DNA of 64,000 nt, from the NCBI GenBank assembly GCA_026261815.1, contig JAMPIT010000437.1:5592001-5656000 (forward strand), written 5' to 3'. The notes below the pieces were generated by a model that was given only the letters and a program-made list of their open reading frames with translations, made no database searches and had not been told where the DNA came from. The position numbers and the translations under genes are program-made. Each line of letters begins with the position of its first letter. Positions within the stretch are counted from its first letter, which is position 1. Origin of the DNA: Monarcha castaneiventris obscurior (Eukaryota > Chordata > Aves > Passeriformes > Monarchidae). Shown one piece after another: positions 13,701 to 28,000 of this stretch.

Positions 13701-16700
13701 GCTTTTAGTGATTTTTGCTTGTAGCAAACTGAAAGTGAAGGTATTTATCTTAAAATTAAAAATCGACATGGAGTGCTGTGTACTTTGCCTTAAAGAAAAC
13801 TGCATGTGAGGTATTTGTCTTCTGTGAGGACTGAAGACTCTTAGAAGGTCTGTACCAACACAAGAAGAATCTCTTTTTACAGATGATGAGTTTTTTGCAG
13901 CTGGCGTGAACTTATCCAGTGATGGCTGCATACTGCAAATTTAAAGGATGAGAATTTTGAGCAGTTTTCTTTTTCCCAGCAGTGGGTGGTGAGCTGGGTT
14001 TGGATAGGGAGACAGTGTTACAAATTAGTCTTGATTGGGCTTTTCTTGGATTTTTATTTTTTTTTAACTGACCAATGCTCTAAGCAAGAGTTTGTAATAG
14101 AGGCTTGTGTTGGCTGGAAGGGGAGGGACACTGGCAGTGCACTTCTCAGATGGGAGGAAGACTGGAAATACTCAATGGGTTTGATCAGAAAAGATTCTGT
14201 GGGCAACTCTTCTGAGCTGACATGTTTCCCTGCTTACAGCAGGAATTCCAAAACCCACAAAGATATTATTTTACTGTAGTTTTATTATTCCCCTGTAGAA
14301 CATCTTCCCGATTGTCCGGTGAAGCATGTTGCAACTGAGAGGTTCTTTCCAGCCCACCAGACTTGTGTGTTTCTGCTGTGGTTCAGTTTGGACTCAGCAT
14401 TAATCCTTCCTGTAGCTAACATTTTCAGCTGCAGTGGTAGAAGTGGCTCTTGCTGCCATATCCCAAAATAAAGCCCTTTTCTTGAAGAAATCGGGCATTG
14501 AGGTCTAGTTCGCTGTGGTAGAGGCTTTGGGAATGTGCAACAAAAACTCAGAAGTCTAATTAAGAAAGCATTGAATTTAAGGCCTGCCCTGACTGTTTCA
14601 CTCAGGTGAATAATTCCGTGCTTTGGCAGAGGCTGCATGCCTTAGCACAAAGAAAGGCATGAGTGCTTCCATATGTGCAAATTAGGACTAACACCTCTCT
14701 TGTATGACACATGAAGCAAGCCTTAGGTTTCAAGCAAGGGAGCATAGCCACTATTTGGTAGTTGCTAAATATCTAGTGTGCAAAACCAAATTTTCAGCCA
14801 AGGTATAGATCATTATTTCTCACATGACTATTGAAAAATTAAAGAAAATACAGAAGCTGAAATAGATGCTTCACACCCTGCTGTAGTTCAGGGCACAGGT
14901 GCAATATTTAGCATCCTCATGGTATTCTCAGTGTACTTAATAATTCTTTAAGACTATGCTGTTCTAGTTATAGCACATCTGAGTTCAAAAAGAGTGTTTC
15001 ATATAGCCTTAAGGCCTATGAAGGAGAATAATCTTCCTGGGAGTTCTGACATTTGTTTTAATGGAAGCAGGATCAAGCGCAAATGCTAGGCTGGAGTGAC
15101 ATTTAAATGTGATCAGCAATACTGGTCAGCGATCAGGAAATCGAGCTGTTCCAGCTGTTAACTTAAGAGACCCCTTTATGTAACATACTGTCAATTGCAA
15201 GGATTTTTAAAATATTTTTCTTAGAAAGCATATGATTCTCCCTCTATGAATAAACCATCCCTATCCCGGTGATCAGACAAGGCTCTGATGGATTTCAGCA
15301 ACATTATGAATCTTACCTGCTGGAGATTGAGTTTATATGCATGGATACAGAACTGCTCAAAGCAAAATGTTTCACCATCCTTGGATGAACACTTTCGGTG
15401 CTCCAAGGCGTCTCAGTGCGTTAGGGAAGAGAGCTCATCTCCACAGAGATAAATGTTTTACAATGGTTTTATTTTCACAAAAAGCTGAAGCCCATAACCA
15501 AGAAATGGAACAATTTTTGATGGAAAAAATCGTCCCAGCTCCCCTCCCCAGACAAAACACTTGCACAACAAATGTATCGTAATTAAAGTAACAGAGGTTT
15601 TGCCTTCAACAAGGAGACTGTCCAATATGTGAGGATTGCAGAAAATGGAACTGGGGAGCCTCAGGTTTCAGGGCATTGTTTAGAGACAGGATTGAGGGGT
15701 TTGAAGGGAGGCAGATTCAGCTTTTCAGGAGGCTTCTCTCTGAGGATTAGGTATTCATGTTGTTTTTACCTTGGCTCCTCCAAGTCCAGCTGTGCCCTCT
15801 GTCAAAACCAGCTATGCCTGATGTCCTAAAACACTGCTCTGGGAGTCACTGACTTTGTCACTGCAAACCTGGATTTGTTGTGAGTTCGCTGAGTAATATT
15901 TATTACAAGCTATGTATAGACAGTTATTTTTACAAAATATGACTTTTTTTGGATAACTATCCTTCAGCCTAGGTAGAACTATCACTGTTTTAGTCAACAG
16001 CTATATGGTGACTATCACTCAGAAAATGATAGATTTTGGTATTTTGGAAATATAATTTCATGAGCACAATTTACCTCATGTGAAAGACAATTTCATTGGT
16101 GAATCACTGTAGAATTTTTCCTTTAAAGCGTAAGTTGACACTTCTCCACATTCCCTCATTTACAAATGTGTCAAAAAACCAAATGCCCTGTATTTTCCCC
16201 CCCTTTACACCTTCCATTTCTTTTTGCACCCCCTAAATTCAATATTTTTTTTTAAAATTTTCTATATGTGTGCTCACATCTTCATTTATCCATTAGTTGT
16301 TTTCCTCATAACCCACAGGAAAATCTGTCTCACAGGTACATGTTGAGACACGAGTAGGAGTTAAACGAAGGCTGGGGCAGAACTGAAGCCTCTGGCAGAG
16401 ACACAGCAGCTGACAGGGGATGTGGCACTTTGCATTTTAGTTTTGAATAGTTTGGTGTTTCTGCAATGTTTGTAGGAATGCATTTGCAGTAAGAAGTGAG
16501 AGCACCTTGTTTGATAGCTTTTATGGTGATATTAGTTCCTTCAACCCAATAGAAGCAGCCTGACATCTTTCTTTTTCCTGTTGTTTTTCATTTGGATTTT
16601 TCCTATATGGAATGGATATATTCAGAATCAGCTGAAGCTTGACAAATGCAGCTGTGAAGACTTGTCTTCAAGCTATACTGCAGATTTTTCTCTCGCCTTT

Positions 16701-19700
16701 CTTTGCTCCAAGAAATATCTGTTCAACTGTTTTTATAGTATTTTTATGATAGGCATTTCAGATACCTACTGCTGGAAAAATAAAACTGCCTTCCTAGCTT
16801 AAGGAGCCAGGGATGTTTTTTTCATTTGTTTCTCAAAATCTGTTGCAGTACAGAATGTAGTTGGATGTCATAGTAAAGAAGATGGCCTGGCATGGAAATG
16901 AGAACATAATTAAAATTATTTTTACTATTCTCAGGATTTGGAACAAACTGTTGCTTAAACCTTTTTCTTAGAGGTATTACACCTAACAAGCTCTCTTGAG
17001 AGAGATGGGGGTAGAGCAGCAAAGCTATCAACAAAAATATGGAACGGCTGCATTCCCTGGGGTTTGCTTAAATTTGAAAGTAGATAGGAACTGTGAAAAA
17101 ATATAATGCAATCTGGTAAAGAAACTGCAGTATAACTCCAGTGGCCTCAGACACAGTAATGTACTAGTGTAAAGACCTCGTATTAACCTGAAAAATAGGT
17201 AACAACATAAAACACTCCAAAGTTGCTTAGTTTTGTCCTTGATGCATCGTCTTCAGTGTCTTGTGGTGTGGAGATCAGTTTATGCTGTTAACTCTGTGGA
17301 ATGGAAATCAGGTCTTTTTACCTGCTGTGGAGAAGGCCCTGTGAACCTTTTCTGGGCTGCCTGTATTAGAGTATGACATGCTAAGCTCAAAATGACCACT
17401 GAGCTAAAACAGCAGTCAGATGGAGTTAAATGAAGACATTCTTGGTCTTCACGTCATGGCAGGTTGAGGTTTACTAAGTCACTGAAGCCACTTTTGTGAG
17501 ATTTTCAGTTCTTGCCCATGTGAATGTACCTGATGGAGGCACAGCATTGGTGGTCTAGGATTTGAAGCAAAGGAAGGGGGAAACAGAAATTTTCGAGTGT
17601 TTCAAATGTTTCCTTTTTTTTTTTTCCTTTTTGAATGCTTGTTAATCCATGCAATATTTGTTTTATTATAATCCTTTCTCAGAATTTGTGAATGCCTTCC
17701 ATACAGAATCAGCAGTAATGATTTTGCAGGGCCACAGACCTTCTCTTTTTACCTCAGAAATTCCAATTGAGAAGTAGCAATTCTTTTGTTTGTAGTTTTG
17801 AGGAGGAGCTTGGTACAGGGTTTGTAGTGAAAAGTGTGCTTGAATTTGAGCAGATCGATGCTTTCCAAGTCTGACATAGATTTTTATGAGAAATCCCACG
17901 AGTTACAGTCTCCATTGTTCTCCACTGTTCTCCATTCACACACATTTGAAAATCCGGGATCAGGTTATTGGTGTCTGACATATTGGACAATTATGAGAAC
18001 TGTAACTTGCAAGAATAGATCTGCATTTTACATAAGGGTCCCTGAAGTCTTGGAGCCTACAGTTCAATGTGAACATAAAAATTCCTTCAGAAAATCGGTT
18101 GCGTTTTGTCATTATTATTATTGTTAAGGATTTATTATAATTTAGGGTTTTTTTAAGTGTTACGAAACATGTTCTTGTACCTTCTAATCGTGTTGGTATT
18201 TTCCATGGAGAAGAGATGGTTGGGTGTGAATGGGGTCACAGTACATCCCCCATTGACATTCTGCTCACATGGTTTGGTGTGCACATACCTGCAGCAGGGA
18301 TCCTACTACAAACAATTCTGGCTTGTCAGAAAAGGTGTATCTACAACTTGGCTTGAAATGTCTCTGTGGTTCAGGGCCCCAAGCTGGTGAGGGATGTGCT
18401 CTGTTAGTCTGTGCATGTGTGTGTGCAAGAATGGTTGCTGCCTGCTTGTTTTGATCTGTTAAATATTAAAGTATCAGATGTGCCTCTTAAAAATAGTAGG
18501 TTATTATTGGCTCAAGAAAGTAACACCAAAGTGTTACAAAGCTCTCTTAGCAGTACTGTTACCTCCTTGAAAATAGGATTTCATAATTACCTAATGTGTA
18601 CACGCCCTTGACAATGATCTGTTAATGTTTTTGTAAAAAGAAACAAAAACACACACACACAAATCAACATTAATGAAACAGCTTTAGCATCTGACTAAAA
18701 TACAGAGAACAGTGAGTATCAGTGTACTCCTAAGGCTGTTGGTTTCTCCTTGTGTCTCCTGTTTAAAAGGAAGTAAACCAGGCTCAGTTAGTAGGGACAG
18801 AATGCTGGAAGAGCCCTCTGGCATTCAGCAGTCCAGGTAGGCACCCAGCTGGTAACTCCCAAGCTGCAGCCTAAATCTGTTTGCTGTGTTGCACCACCAA
18901 AAATGTAGGTTTAACCCTCGTGTGAAAGATGAGAAATTTGGATCAGATTTCATATGGTGCTTTTTCATTCCTCCTCTAATGGTAAATTGGTGAAATGAAG
19001 TTATTGTCTTGTTCCTTTGTAAGGAAAACTGTTGCCTGAGTGACAAGAAACAACTCCTAGAAATATGGATGACTTTATTGAGGAGGGCATATATGTATAT
19101 ACTGGAGTATTTTTCATGTTCATGTAGGAAAAGAACAAACAAAAAAACCCCTTCTTTTCTTTACAGGTGATTCTGGGATGATTAATTTAGGAAAGAAATA
19201 ATCTGATTTCAGTATTACATACTGAAACAATGAAGCTTTATAGTCCATTGGTTTTGCATGTAAGACTCCTATAATTATCATGACTTTATTAAAATGTCAT
19301 TAATGTCATTAGTGTGTTTAGTGACTACTCTTCTATGATCCATTAGTTATAAGAGATAAAATTAGATGTATTTGGAACTTACAGTCTGAATTCAAAAAGG
19401 CTGACTTTATTTCAAATAACTGTGTGTAAGCTTAATTTGATAATGTAACAAAATTCACAATTCCCATGTCTTAAAATGTTAGGATCAGTAAGGTTCAATG
19501 TGCGTTTGATGGTAAGGATTTTATTTCAGAACAACCCCCTTTGTTGGTGTAATATTGCATTAGTGTGCTGTGTTGAACAATTTAATCTGAACTTCCCTCT
19601 TGCACAGAGGATACAGCCAGAAGTTTCTTTTTCTCACTTTTTCTGTTGTATTTCATTAATATTAGGGGGATTAAATGGATGTTACAGTTTGTGGGAATCT

Positions 19701-22700
19701 GCATTAAAATCAGGTTTGTTTATGATTTATTTCTAAGGTTTTTTTTGCTTGTTTTTTTGTTTGTTTTATGATTTGACTGAAGCTTGAAAAAGTCATCCCA
19801 ATAGAAGGCACACGGAAGATACAAGCAGAAAACGTGAAATTTTGTGTCAAAGCTCTCATGGCTTTGAAGCTCAGTAGAAGTAAACTGTAGAGGCAAGCTG
19901 TTACTTAATGGTATCTCTTGCATCTTAAGCATTTCAAATTAAGGTGTTGGTTTTCATCTTTCACAAAAACCCAGATCACAAATGTGCTGATATTACTGCT
20001 CTGAGTGTTAATTAACTCACAGTTTTAACGTAGTGGGGGTTGCACTGTTGGTTTGAATGAAGCTGTTGCTTTTTTTTGGTGTTGCTTTCCCGTGACAAAG
20101 CTCTTGGAGGTTTCTGTGGGAGATGCAGTTGGCCTGTGATGAACCTAATGGGTCTGTGGGTGCTGTGCTGCAGGAAGGTGGCCTGATGGGCAGTGCCCTG
20201 CCCCCTGCACAAACTGGGGGTTTCCATGGGCACATTGATTCTGCCAACTGCATCTTTCTGCTTTCACTGGAAGTGTTACTCTGGATGCTTTGCTCCAGCA
20301 GGTTTCCTCTTTTTCTCACAATCAGCACATTCTTTTTTTTTTTCCACTACACTTTCATATCCCTCGTGTTTCTAATTAACACTTCAAAATCGCTGCCTGT
20401 CCTTCATTCTGCATAATCTGTGCTTGTTTGCATTCCAGTAGCACACCTGTACTGCAAATGCAACACCAATTAATACTCTTTTCAGTAGTTTAAAGTAAAC
20501 AGTGTCCATGTATGGGTTTATTCTCCAGCCATAATATATTCAATACTTTTTATCTGACAGGCCTTGAGTTCTAAAAGCTGGATTTAGCAAAAGTTTTAAA
20601 CTCTATTTAGGCTGAGTAAGCAGATATCTTTTTCTAATCAGTTAAACACACCATGCTTCTTTATAGCTCTCTACAGGAGTAAAGAATTAAAAAAGTTAAC
20701 CAGTGAATAATATCTCAAAAGATATCTCTTTTTCCTTGAAATGTGATTCACCTAGAAAAATATTCTTAATTTGCAGATCTCCTATTTGCTCTTAGGTTAC
20801 TAAACCATATGTGAATACGAATTTCAAAAGCAGAGTTTAAATCACTGAAAATACTTAGCTGCCTTTTGTTTTGTTTTACTGTACTGCTTTTTTTTCTTCT
20901 TAAACTTGATCATGTAAAATAATTGCAATAATGAAGTAAGGGATAAGGTAAAGGCAAATTGTAGCCAAATGCTTTAAAATAATAAAAGCTTTATGGCTTG
21001 AAATTTACTTTTGAAGTTTTCAGAGCCATCTAATTTCTTCAAGAAAATAAAGGACATCTTTTCAGGTCAGTTCTTTTGCCTGTTTGTTAAGGACTTCCTT
21101 TGAATGTTAACTTAAGTTTTCTGATCCAAGAAAGATTTTTGGTAATATGATTTAAGTATTGTCTTCTTGCTCTCATGCTTGGTTAGATCATCTCTGACCG
21201 TGAGGAAGAAGATGAGAATTTACAGAGAGATGTGGCTCTCCCTGAGAGCCATGAAACAGGGAAATGTCCAAAGCTGCTGTGCTGGAAGTAAATGAACAGA
21301 TCCCTGCAAGTAATTCTCACTATATGAGGGCAGTGTCACTTGGTTCCAAGACCTAAAGCACCTTTTATGTCCCAGCTGTGTGGTCGTGTGGCATAAGTAC
21401 GGTGTCTGTAGTTTTATTTCAGAACATAAAACTGATTTTGTAACTTCAGACAAACCCCCAAATCCCTGCGCTTGGAATTTTACAAATGTATCAGTGGTTT
21501 TTTTCTTTTTTTAAGGAGAAGAAAAAAAAAGTTTTTCAACACACACTGTAGCTGATCTCTGAAAAATGTACTTCACAGCCCCCCCTTCATGAAAACTCTT
21601 CACAAGACTCTTGAAATTGTGTCTTCTTTGGTATCCCTCAGAAGTGATGCGTGAGATGCAATGTTATGACTTGACAAGCTTAAGCACAGAATTATTGATC
21701 TCTGAGCTCCCACAGAACTCCTCAGGATAATCTCCCAGGGTGTATTTGGCATTGAGTAGTGTCCAACACTTGTTGCTTTTGCAGCACGTTATTTCTTTGT
21801 GGATAATTTAGCCAGTTTCCAGAACTTTTTTGATAGCTGTGTCTTGCTGAGTTTCCTTTGGCATGGAAGGAAATTTGGGGCCATTAGTGGGCCTCAGAAC
21901 TGACATGAAGTAATGATTGTCTTTTGAAATTGAGATGATTTATCAAATTCTTGAACCTTAGGGATAAGTTTGAAATTCAGCCTATTCACTTAAGTGTATG
22001 GAATAAATGAGTTCACTGGTTTTGTGACTCTGAAGGTCACAGCTATACACAGAGAGATCCAAAACAGTAATTAACCAATTTATAGTTCACTGTTGGTTTG
22101 AATATTTAAATCAAGGTTGTGTATCACTGTAAGAGATGTGATCTAGCTCAGCCAGATGCATGTGGGCTCAATGCAGAAATTGCTGAGTTAAATTCTTTGG
22201 CCTGTGCAGTGTACAAGGTCAGTCTGGGTGATCACTGTTGCCCTCTAAAAGTGCTGGTTGTCAAAAATGAAGAGGGGTGTATTTGAAAAAGCATGAAACG
22301 GGTTGTTAGGAATGAAATGTCAATAGATTAACACGGAATAAGCAGATAAGTGTCAATTTATGCAATTAGACTGGATGGATAAAATGAATGTGTTTAGAAA
22401 AACTGATGAAAAAATTGCTGTTTTCATGTAAGCATGAAAGTAACATTGGTTTATCTTATTGAACCAAAAAAAAGAAAACTTTTTAAACTTTAACACATAC
22501 ATGAAGTTGTCTGTTGCATCTCTGTGAGATTTGCAGAACTGGTGGACTATCTCTGTCCTTGGATAAATATTTAATATACAAAACAGCACTCCATAGATAA
22601 AGTTTTTGTTTGAGCTCCAATGTGCTTAAAGAATTTGGTCACCTGGGAAAGAGGAAAATTGATGGGATAGGAAAAGGAAGGTTAAGGATTTGGAAAACAG

Positions 22701-24920
22701 GCTCCCAAACACCACAAAGCCTGACTGTGCCTGTGTACACACCTGCACTTGGTTTGCTTTATGCATTGTTGCACTTGAATGGAGTCAAGTGGCAATAAAA
22801 GGAACCTTTATTTTGGCTGCTTATTTTCCAAAGAGTTTCAAATACCTGTGAATTCAGAACCTATGTGGTAATCAGCCTTAGCTAAAGAAAACTTAATTAG
22901 ATCCTTAGCAATATTACAGTTACACAAGAAATGCTGAAATCAAGCAAATTGTCAGTGTCTCAATTGTCTTGATCAGGAAAAAATAATTTCAAGTAAGTGT
23001 AAATGCAAATGCCTTTAAATCAAATGGATTTTCTTTAACATGGGGCATAATTGTCTTACTTTCTGGATCCTTTTCCCCTTGTTGATATCTAGAGGAAAAA
23101 GGTGCTACTTGTCAGATAGGACATTACTTCTCTTCTCCCTCAAAATATCCATACAAAGAACAGGGAATGACTTAGGAAAATGTAATTTTATGCATTGGTT
23201 AGTAACCCTGAATAATGCAGTTTAACCTGGAAGTTTAGATTATGTTTTAAGAATATTTTAACTTTTTAATTAATGGCACACTTTTGCTGTTTGGCTTACA
23301 AACTGCTGGTCTTTGTCCTGGTCCTTTCCATGGAGCTCCATGTGGGAAGCAGCTGTCTGTTCAAAAACAAGCTTACAGAAGTAATGCATTGATTTGTATA
23401 GGAGATTTATTGGGTTGTCTGTCATGAGCCCTGATCCCCTTAAAATGCATCAGAATTTAGTGGTGACTCTTCCCATACCTGGAAATACTTAAACAGAGGC
23501 CCACACAAAGATTGAACAGAGTAAAGCAAATTGAATTTGGTTTAAGAATTCATCCCTTTTTGTCCTACATATCAAATTCATTTTTCTCAAATGCTGTTCA
23601 TATTGTGTTGCATATTAATTGCATATTCTATGTTCTTTATTCATAATATACCACTGATAATAACAGAAAATTAAATTTTTAATTCCCAATGATACCTTAA
23701 TTTAATGTTCCAGTTACTTCTCTTCTTTAACTAATCTTCTGTCCACTGAACAAATTTGATTAAAATCATTACATGTATTAAGAAGAAATGGGCTAAAATG
23801 TATCACTTTGGTCCCACAGGGTATTAAAAATTCCTTTCTAAAGCATGTCTTCTGGTGGATGGCAGATTTTAGGCAAGGAAATGGCTGATTAAAGCTCAAA
23901 AAAATCACTAGGATGTTTAAAAGTGGAAGAAATGACTTGATTTAGTTACTACTTTCTCATTTTACAGGTAAGCCATTCCTCCGTTCTCTTGTCTCCTGAT
24001 GCTCTAGTAATTATGAATTTGTGAGATTTGGGATAGGATGTGGGACACTGAGGAGTGATTTCAGACTCTCACCTTTCCTAGTGCTGTTTGTTAGGGGACC
24101 TTGCAGGCAGGTACTGAGGAAAACTCACCCTGAGCTCTCTTCCCTTCTGTGCTGGGCTGAGCAGAGTCAGATCTTTAGGGTGGGATAATGCAGCCGTCGG
24201 GGTTTTGTGTTTGTACAAGACAAACATCTGCAGTTTGTGTTTACATTCAGATGTCTTGTAATTTGTAGCTCCATGCTGATTTTGTTACTTTGGTTTGGAT
24301 TAAAGTGTTAATGGTTTAACCTTCTTAGTTTTCTATTGAATTATGCGATTATCTTGGCCCATTTGATGTTATGCATATCTGTGTAATTAGGATGTTGTAA
24401 TTTTATTCTTTCTTGGTCTCTGATATTGAGTTAATGATATCTCCTTAGGAAGTCTGATATAACGTTGTTAACTGCTTGGGTAGGGAGGAGTTCACTTATC
24501 AGTGAACAGAACTTAAGCATAGGTCCTTTTCCAAACCAGAATTATAAAGGAATGCTTTTGAAATACTTGCATTTATTTTTGTGGTTGTCCCTCTCAGTTC
24601 TCATTGTATGGCTGATTAACTGCACTCAAAACACGATTTGCTGCCTGTATAGTAACAGAACTTTTTTGAAAGTGTGAGGTAATGAAATTTAATGCTGTCT
24701 GTGCTGGCTTTTTTAGGTCCTTTGAACACCCATTATGTAGGTTAGCTGCTCACTTGTAAAGCTCTTTCAGCTGTGAATTAGAAAGCATCTGTCTTTACTG
24801 TATGCACTGTTGTCTTGTAGTCATTCTAATTTTCTCATATTTATTTCTAATTTTATCTCTTCCTGCTCCCTGGGCCTTAATTCTGCAAATTCATGATATT
24901 AATTTTGTGATGCCACAGCT
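7777..24920. other. Unique AT-rich DNA, no gene recognised
   Basis: About 17 kb with no recognisable coding exon, RNA gene or transposon. It holds scattered poly-T/poly-A runs, a short CA run near 18648-18661, three close copies of a 10-base 'ctccactgtt'-like word at 17911-17938, and a pair of 13-base inverted arms at 20121-20133 and 20243-20255. The open frames here (up to 146 codons; the longest one near 7.6-8.0 kb begins inside the CR1 copy) show no motif I can name. Confidence 0.55.
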
Positions 24921-25072
24921 TAGCACACCTTCCACTATCCCAGGTTGCTCCAAGCCCTGTTGAACCTGGCCTTGGATGCTTCTGGGGATGGGCAGCCACA
25001 GCTTCTCTGGGCAGCCTGTGCCAGGGCCTCCCCACCCTCACAGAAAAGAATTTTTTCCTAATCTAAACCTAC
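24921..25072 (-). mobile_element. CR1 3'-end fragment
   Basis: Plus-strand reading shows the reverse complement of a CR1 3' segment: 'accttccactatcccaggtt', 'gctccaagccctgttgaacc', then 'cagcttctctgggcagcctg' and 'ccctcacagaaaagaatttt'. These are in the order seen in chicken and songbird CR1 copies inserted in minus orientation. It is short, being a heavily 5'-truncated insertion, and moderately diverged. Confidence 0.85.
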
Positions 25073-28000
25073 TCATTTTCAATTTGAAGAAGAAATATCG
25101 CAAACTAATAACATTTCTAGGTACCTCGTTATCTTCCCTATCAGACAATGAATTGACTGCAATGTTCCTTAATAATTATAGATGTATAGCCTACTTATAT
25201 GCATTCTGAAAAACACTCCTTGACACTATATGCTTTCATAATAAAAGCTTAAATATTTTTAGGTAAAATCAAGAGTACTTGGTTTGGTCCAGTGTAGCCC
25301 CCTATTTTTACAAGGTGTTACACAAACAGAGGAGAAATTGCATCACCCATAGAGCTGATTTTATAAGTACACCAGGCAGGCAAAGGGACTGAACAGGAGC
25401 ACAGAAGATACAGACCCACCTACGTTTTTCTGGCAGGCCCTTGAAAAACCCCAGATGTCTGAATGGGAATTCATTGGGCAGTGACGCTGGATGTGAATTA
25501 GTGAGGCTGCTATTGCATTATGTTAACATCAGGAGGCCTTTATTGAGAACCTGATCTCTACTGTGCTTTATTGCCAAGAATCATTGCATAAAAAGATATT
25601 TGTCCAAAATAACTCACATATTAGATTTGATAAGCTGCAGCAGGCTGATGAAACAAAAAATGATGTTGTGAAGTCTGTGGTAGCGCAATACAGTAGTAGT
25701 TAGAAATTAAATAAATTTATTTGAGGTTGCATAATAGATATTAGGACTAGATTAACACCTGTGCATCACACAGAACTGCCTGGCTTTGGCCAAAGTAGTT
25801 TGTATTGTAGTTCTTGACTGATAATTTTGAACAATTTTTATTTGCGTTTGAGATAATTGATGAGTTTATAGTGGAATCTGTACCTTTGTGGTTATAGCTG
25901 TTCAGTGTTAATGTGGTTTTGCAGGTTAAGTAAGTGAAAAAGATTGATTTCTCTCCTACTGTGAGGAATAGTAGAATTTTAAGGTCCCATTGCTATGTGT
26001 GGGAGGATCCTATACACCCTTAAGAAGCAGACTGCATACCTCCAGTGCTCTGGAAAATGAGAAGTTTGGTGAGTAAACACCAGCCAGGAAAGAATTAGCT
26101 TTTTGAGGTCTTTGTTAATGAGTACACATGTGCTGAAAGATAACAAATGATTGTCTTTTTGATAGAGTTAGAAGAAATATCCAGATGGAAGCTTTCATAT
26201 TGTAGAAGAGATGCATCAGGTTAGTTTTTTAGCTGGTTAATACAACATATTGATGTCATGAATTTTGCTAGCTGATGACCTGGAGATTTTTCAGGGGCTT
26301 GCATTCTGTCAGAAAAAATGAAGAGGCTGCGTAATTAAGAGGTAAAACACTGAGCAAAAGGAAGGACCGTGTAGTTACATATAAGAATGACATTTTAGCC
26401 ACACTGCCTTGTAGAAAGGTTCCATTATGCTGCCAGTGGATTGGAGGGAAGCACATGCCTGCACTCTGGGGCTGGAGTGTGGAGATGTATGGGAATCTCA
26501 CCATACACCCCTTGACTGGTCTCTTATCTAGTCAAGTGTGACAAATAATTCTGCGCACTTGTCAGCACTGACAGCTGAGACTTTCTGCTTAGATGCCTTG
26601 ACAGTGCTTGTATTAAGCACCCAGGGCCATACACTCCATTAAGTTTTTGTAAAATGAACTGTCTGTACTCACTGTCTGGCTGATCCTGGCAGTGCTTGGG
26701 AGCTGGGATCCTCTCCAGTGAGCCCCTTCAGCCACCTGACAGGTTGGGCTGGAATGGTTTTAGTGGAGTCTTCACAGCACAGTATTTCCTTGGATAGACA
26801 AGGTGGGACGTTTTAAGTCATGGTCAGAGTGTAATGTGGAAGACAGCCAAGTTCTCTGAAATGAAAATAGACAAAAACGTTGGGTTTTGGGTTTGGTTTT
26901 TTTTTTGGACATGCAATCAATGGCCATGTGGAGGGTGCTCTGTGGAGATGTGAGATGAGGTTTGTGTATAACTCAAATCTCCTGTTGGTGTTGCTCTCTG
27001 TTCCACCTACATCACACTAGCTAAGTTTGAAAATACAGTGACTTTTAGGGTTGGGATTTTAACTTTTATTGAAGAGAAATACTGATAGAATTATATCTAT
27101 AATTTCATTTATAACCAAATGATCGATAGAATTGGAGGTTGATTATTGAACTGTCCATTAAATACATGGAAGAAATTGCAGAATGAGGTTCCCTACTGTG
27201 TCAGGGTACTGAGTTGTGGTTGAGCTCCTGCCTGCAGTGGATGGTACAGCATTACAGATTCTCCAGGAATGCAGTGGAATTACCTTGGCCTCTGGGTATA
27301 TGGGGTGGTTCATCTGGGTCTCTAAGTGCCACTGTTGGAGACTTTTTAATTTCTGCTCACTTCCCAAAGGAGAAACATGACTAACACCTACTGTATGGAA
27401 TAGCAGAGTATAAAATTTTCTGTGATTTTTCGGAAAATGTTATTAAAGTCTGGATTTAAAGGCATTTTCTGCATGTGTATATACACTTGTGCAAGCACAC
27501 CAGTTAAATATACTAGAGAGCTTTCTGAGTATTGTACTAAATCAATATACCTCTGAAATCTGGATTGGGTTTTAAAACAGCTTCCCCATACAGTGTAAGT
27601 TATAAAAACAGAATAAGGATGTGGAAACTTAAAGAATTTAACTTGATATGTTTGAGTTGCACATATGACTTAAATCAGTATTTCTTATTCACTGCATGAC
27701 GTCTGTGCTATTCTACTTGGGCATTGCAAGAATTTGAAATTAGAGCATGGTGCATGTGAACAGAAAAGCAGGAACACAGAGGTAAAACAAAGAAGTTGGA
27801 GTTCTAATGGAAATTCTGAGTTCTTTCAATTTCCTTATAAATCTCGGTCTGATTTTGCTGTGTTCATTCTTACATAATTATGTAGCTTATAGCGATATTA
27901 TAAATATTAATGTAGGATATGGGTTATCTTACTGTGTATGATACTATTGTTAGCTGTGGTTCACACAAATCAACCTTGAGGATGTGAAGACAGTCAGTGA

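Noticed and set aside
20121..20255. 13-bp perfect inverted arms (AGATGCAGTTGGC / GCCAACTGCATCT) 109 bp apart
   Set aside because: The interior does not pair, so no hairpin of note; may be coincidence or a decayed repeat.
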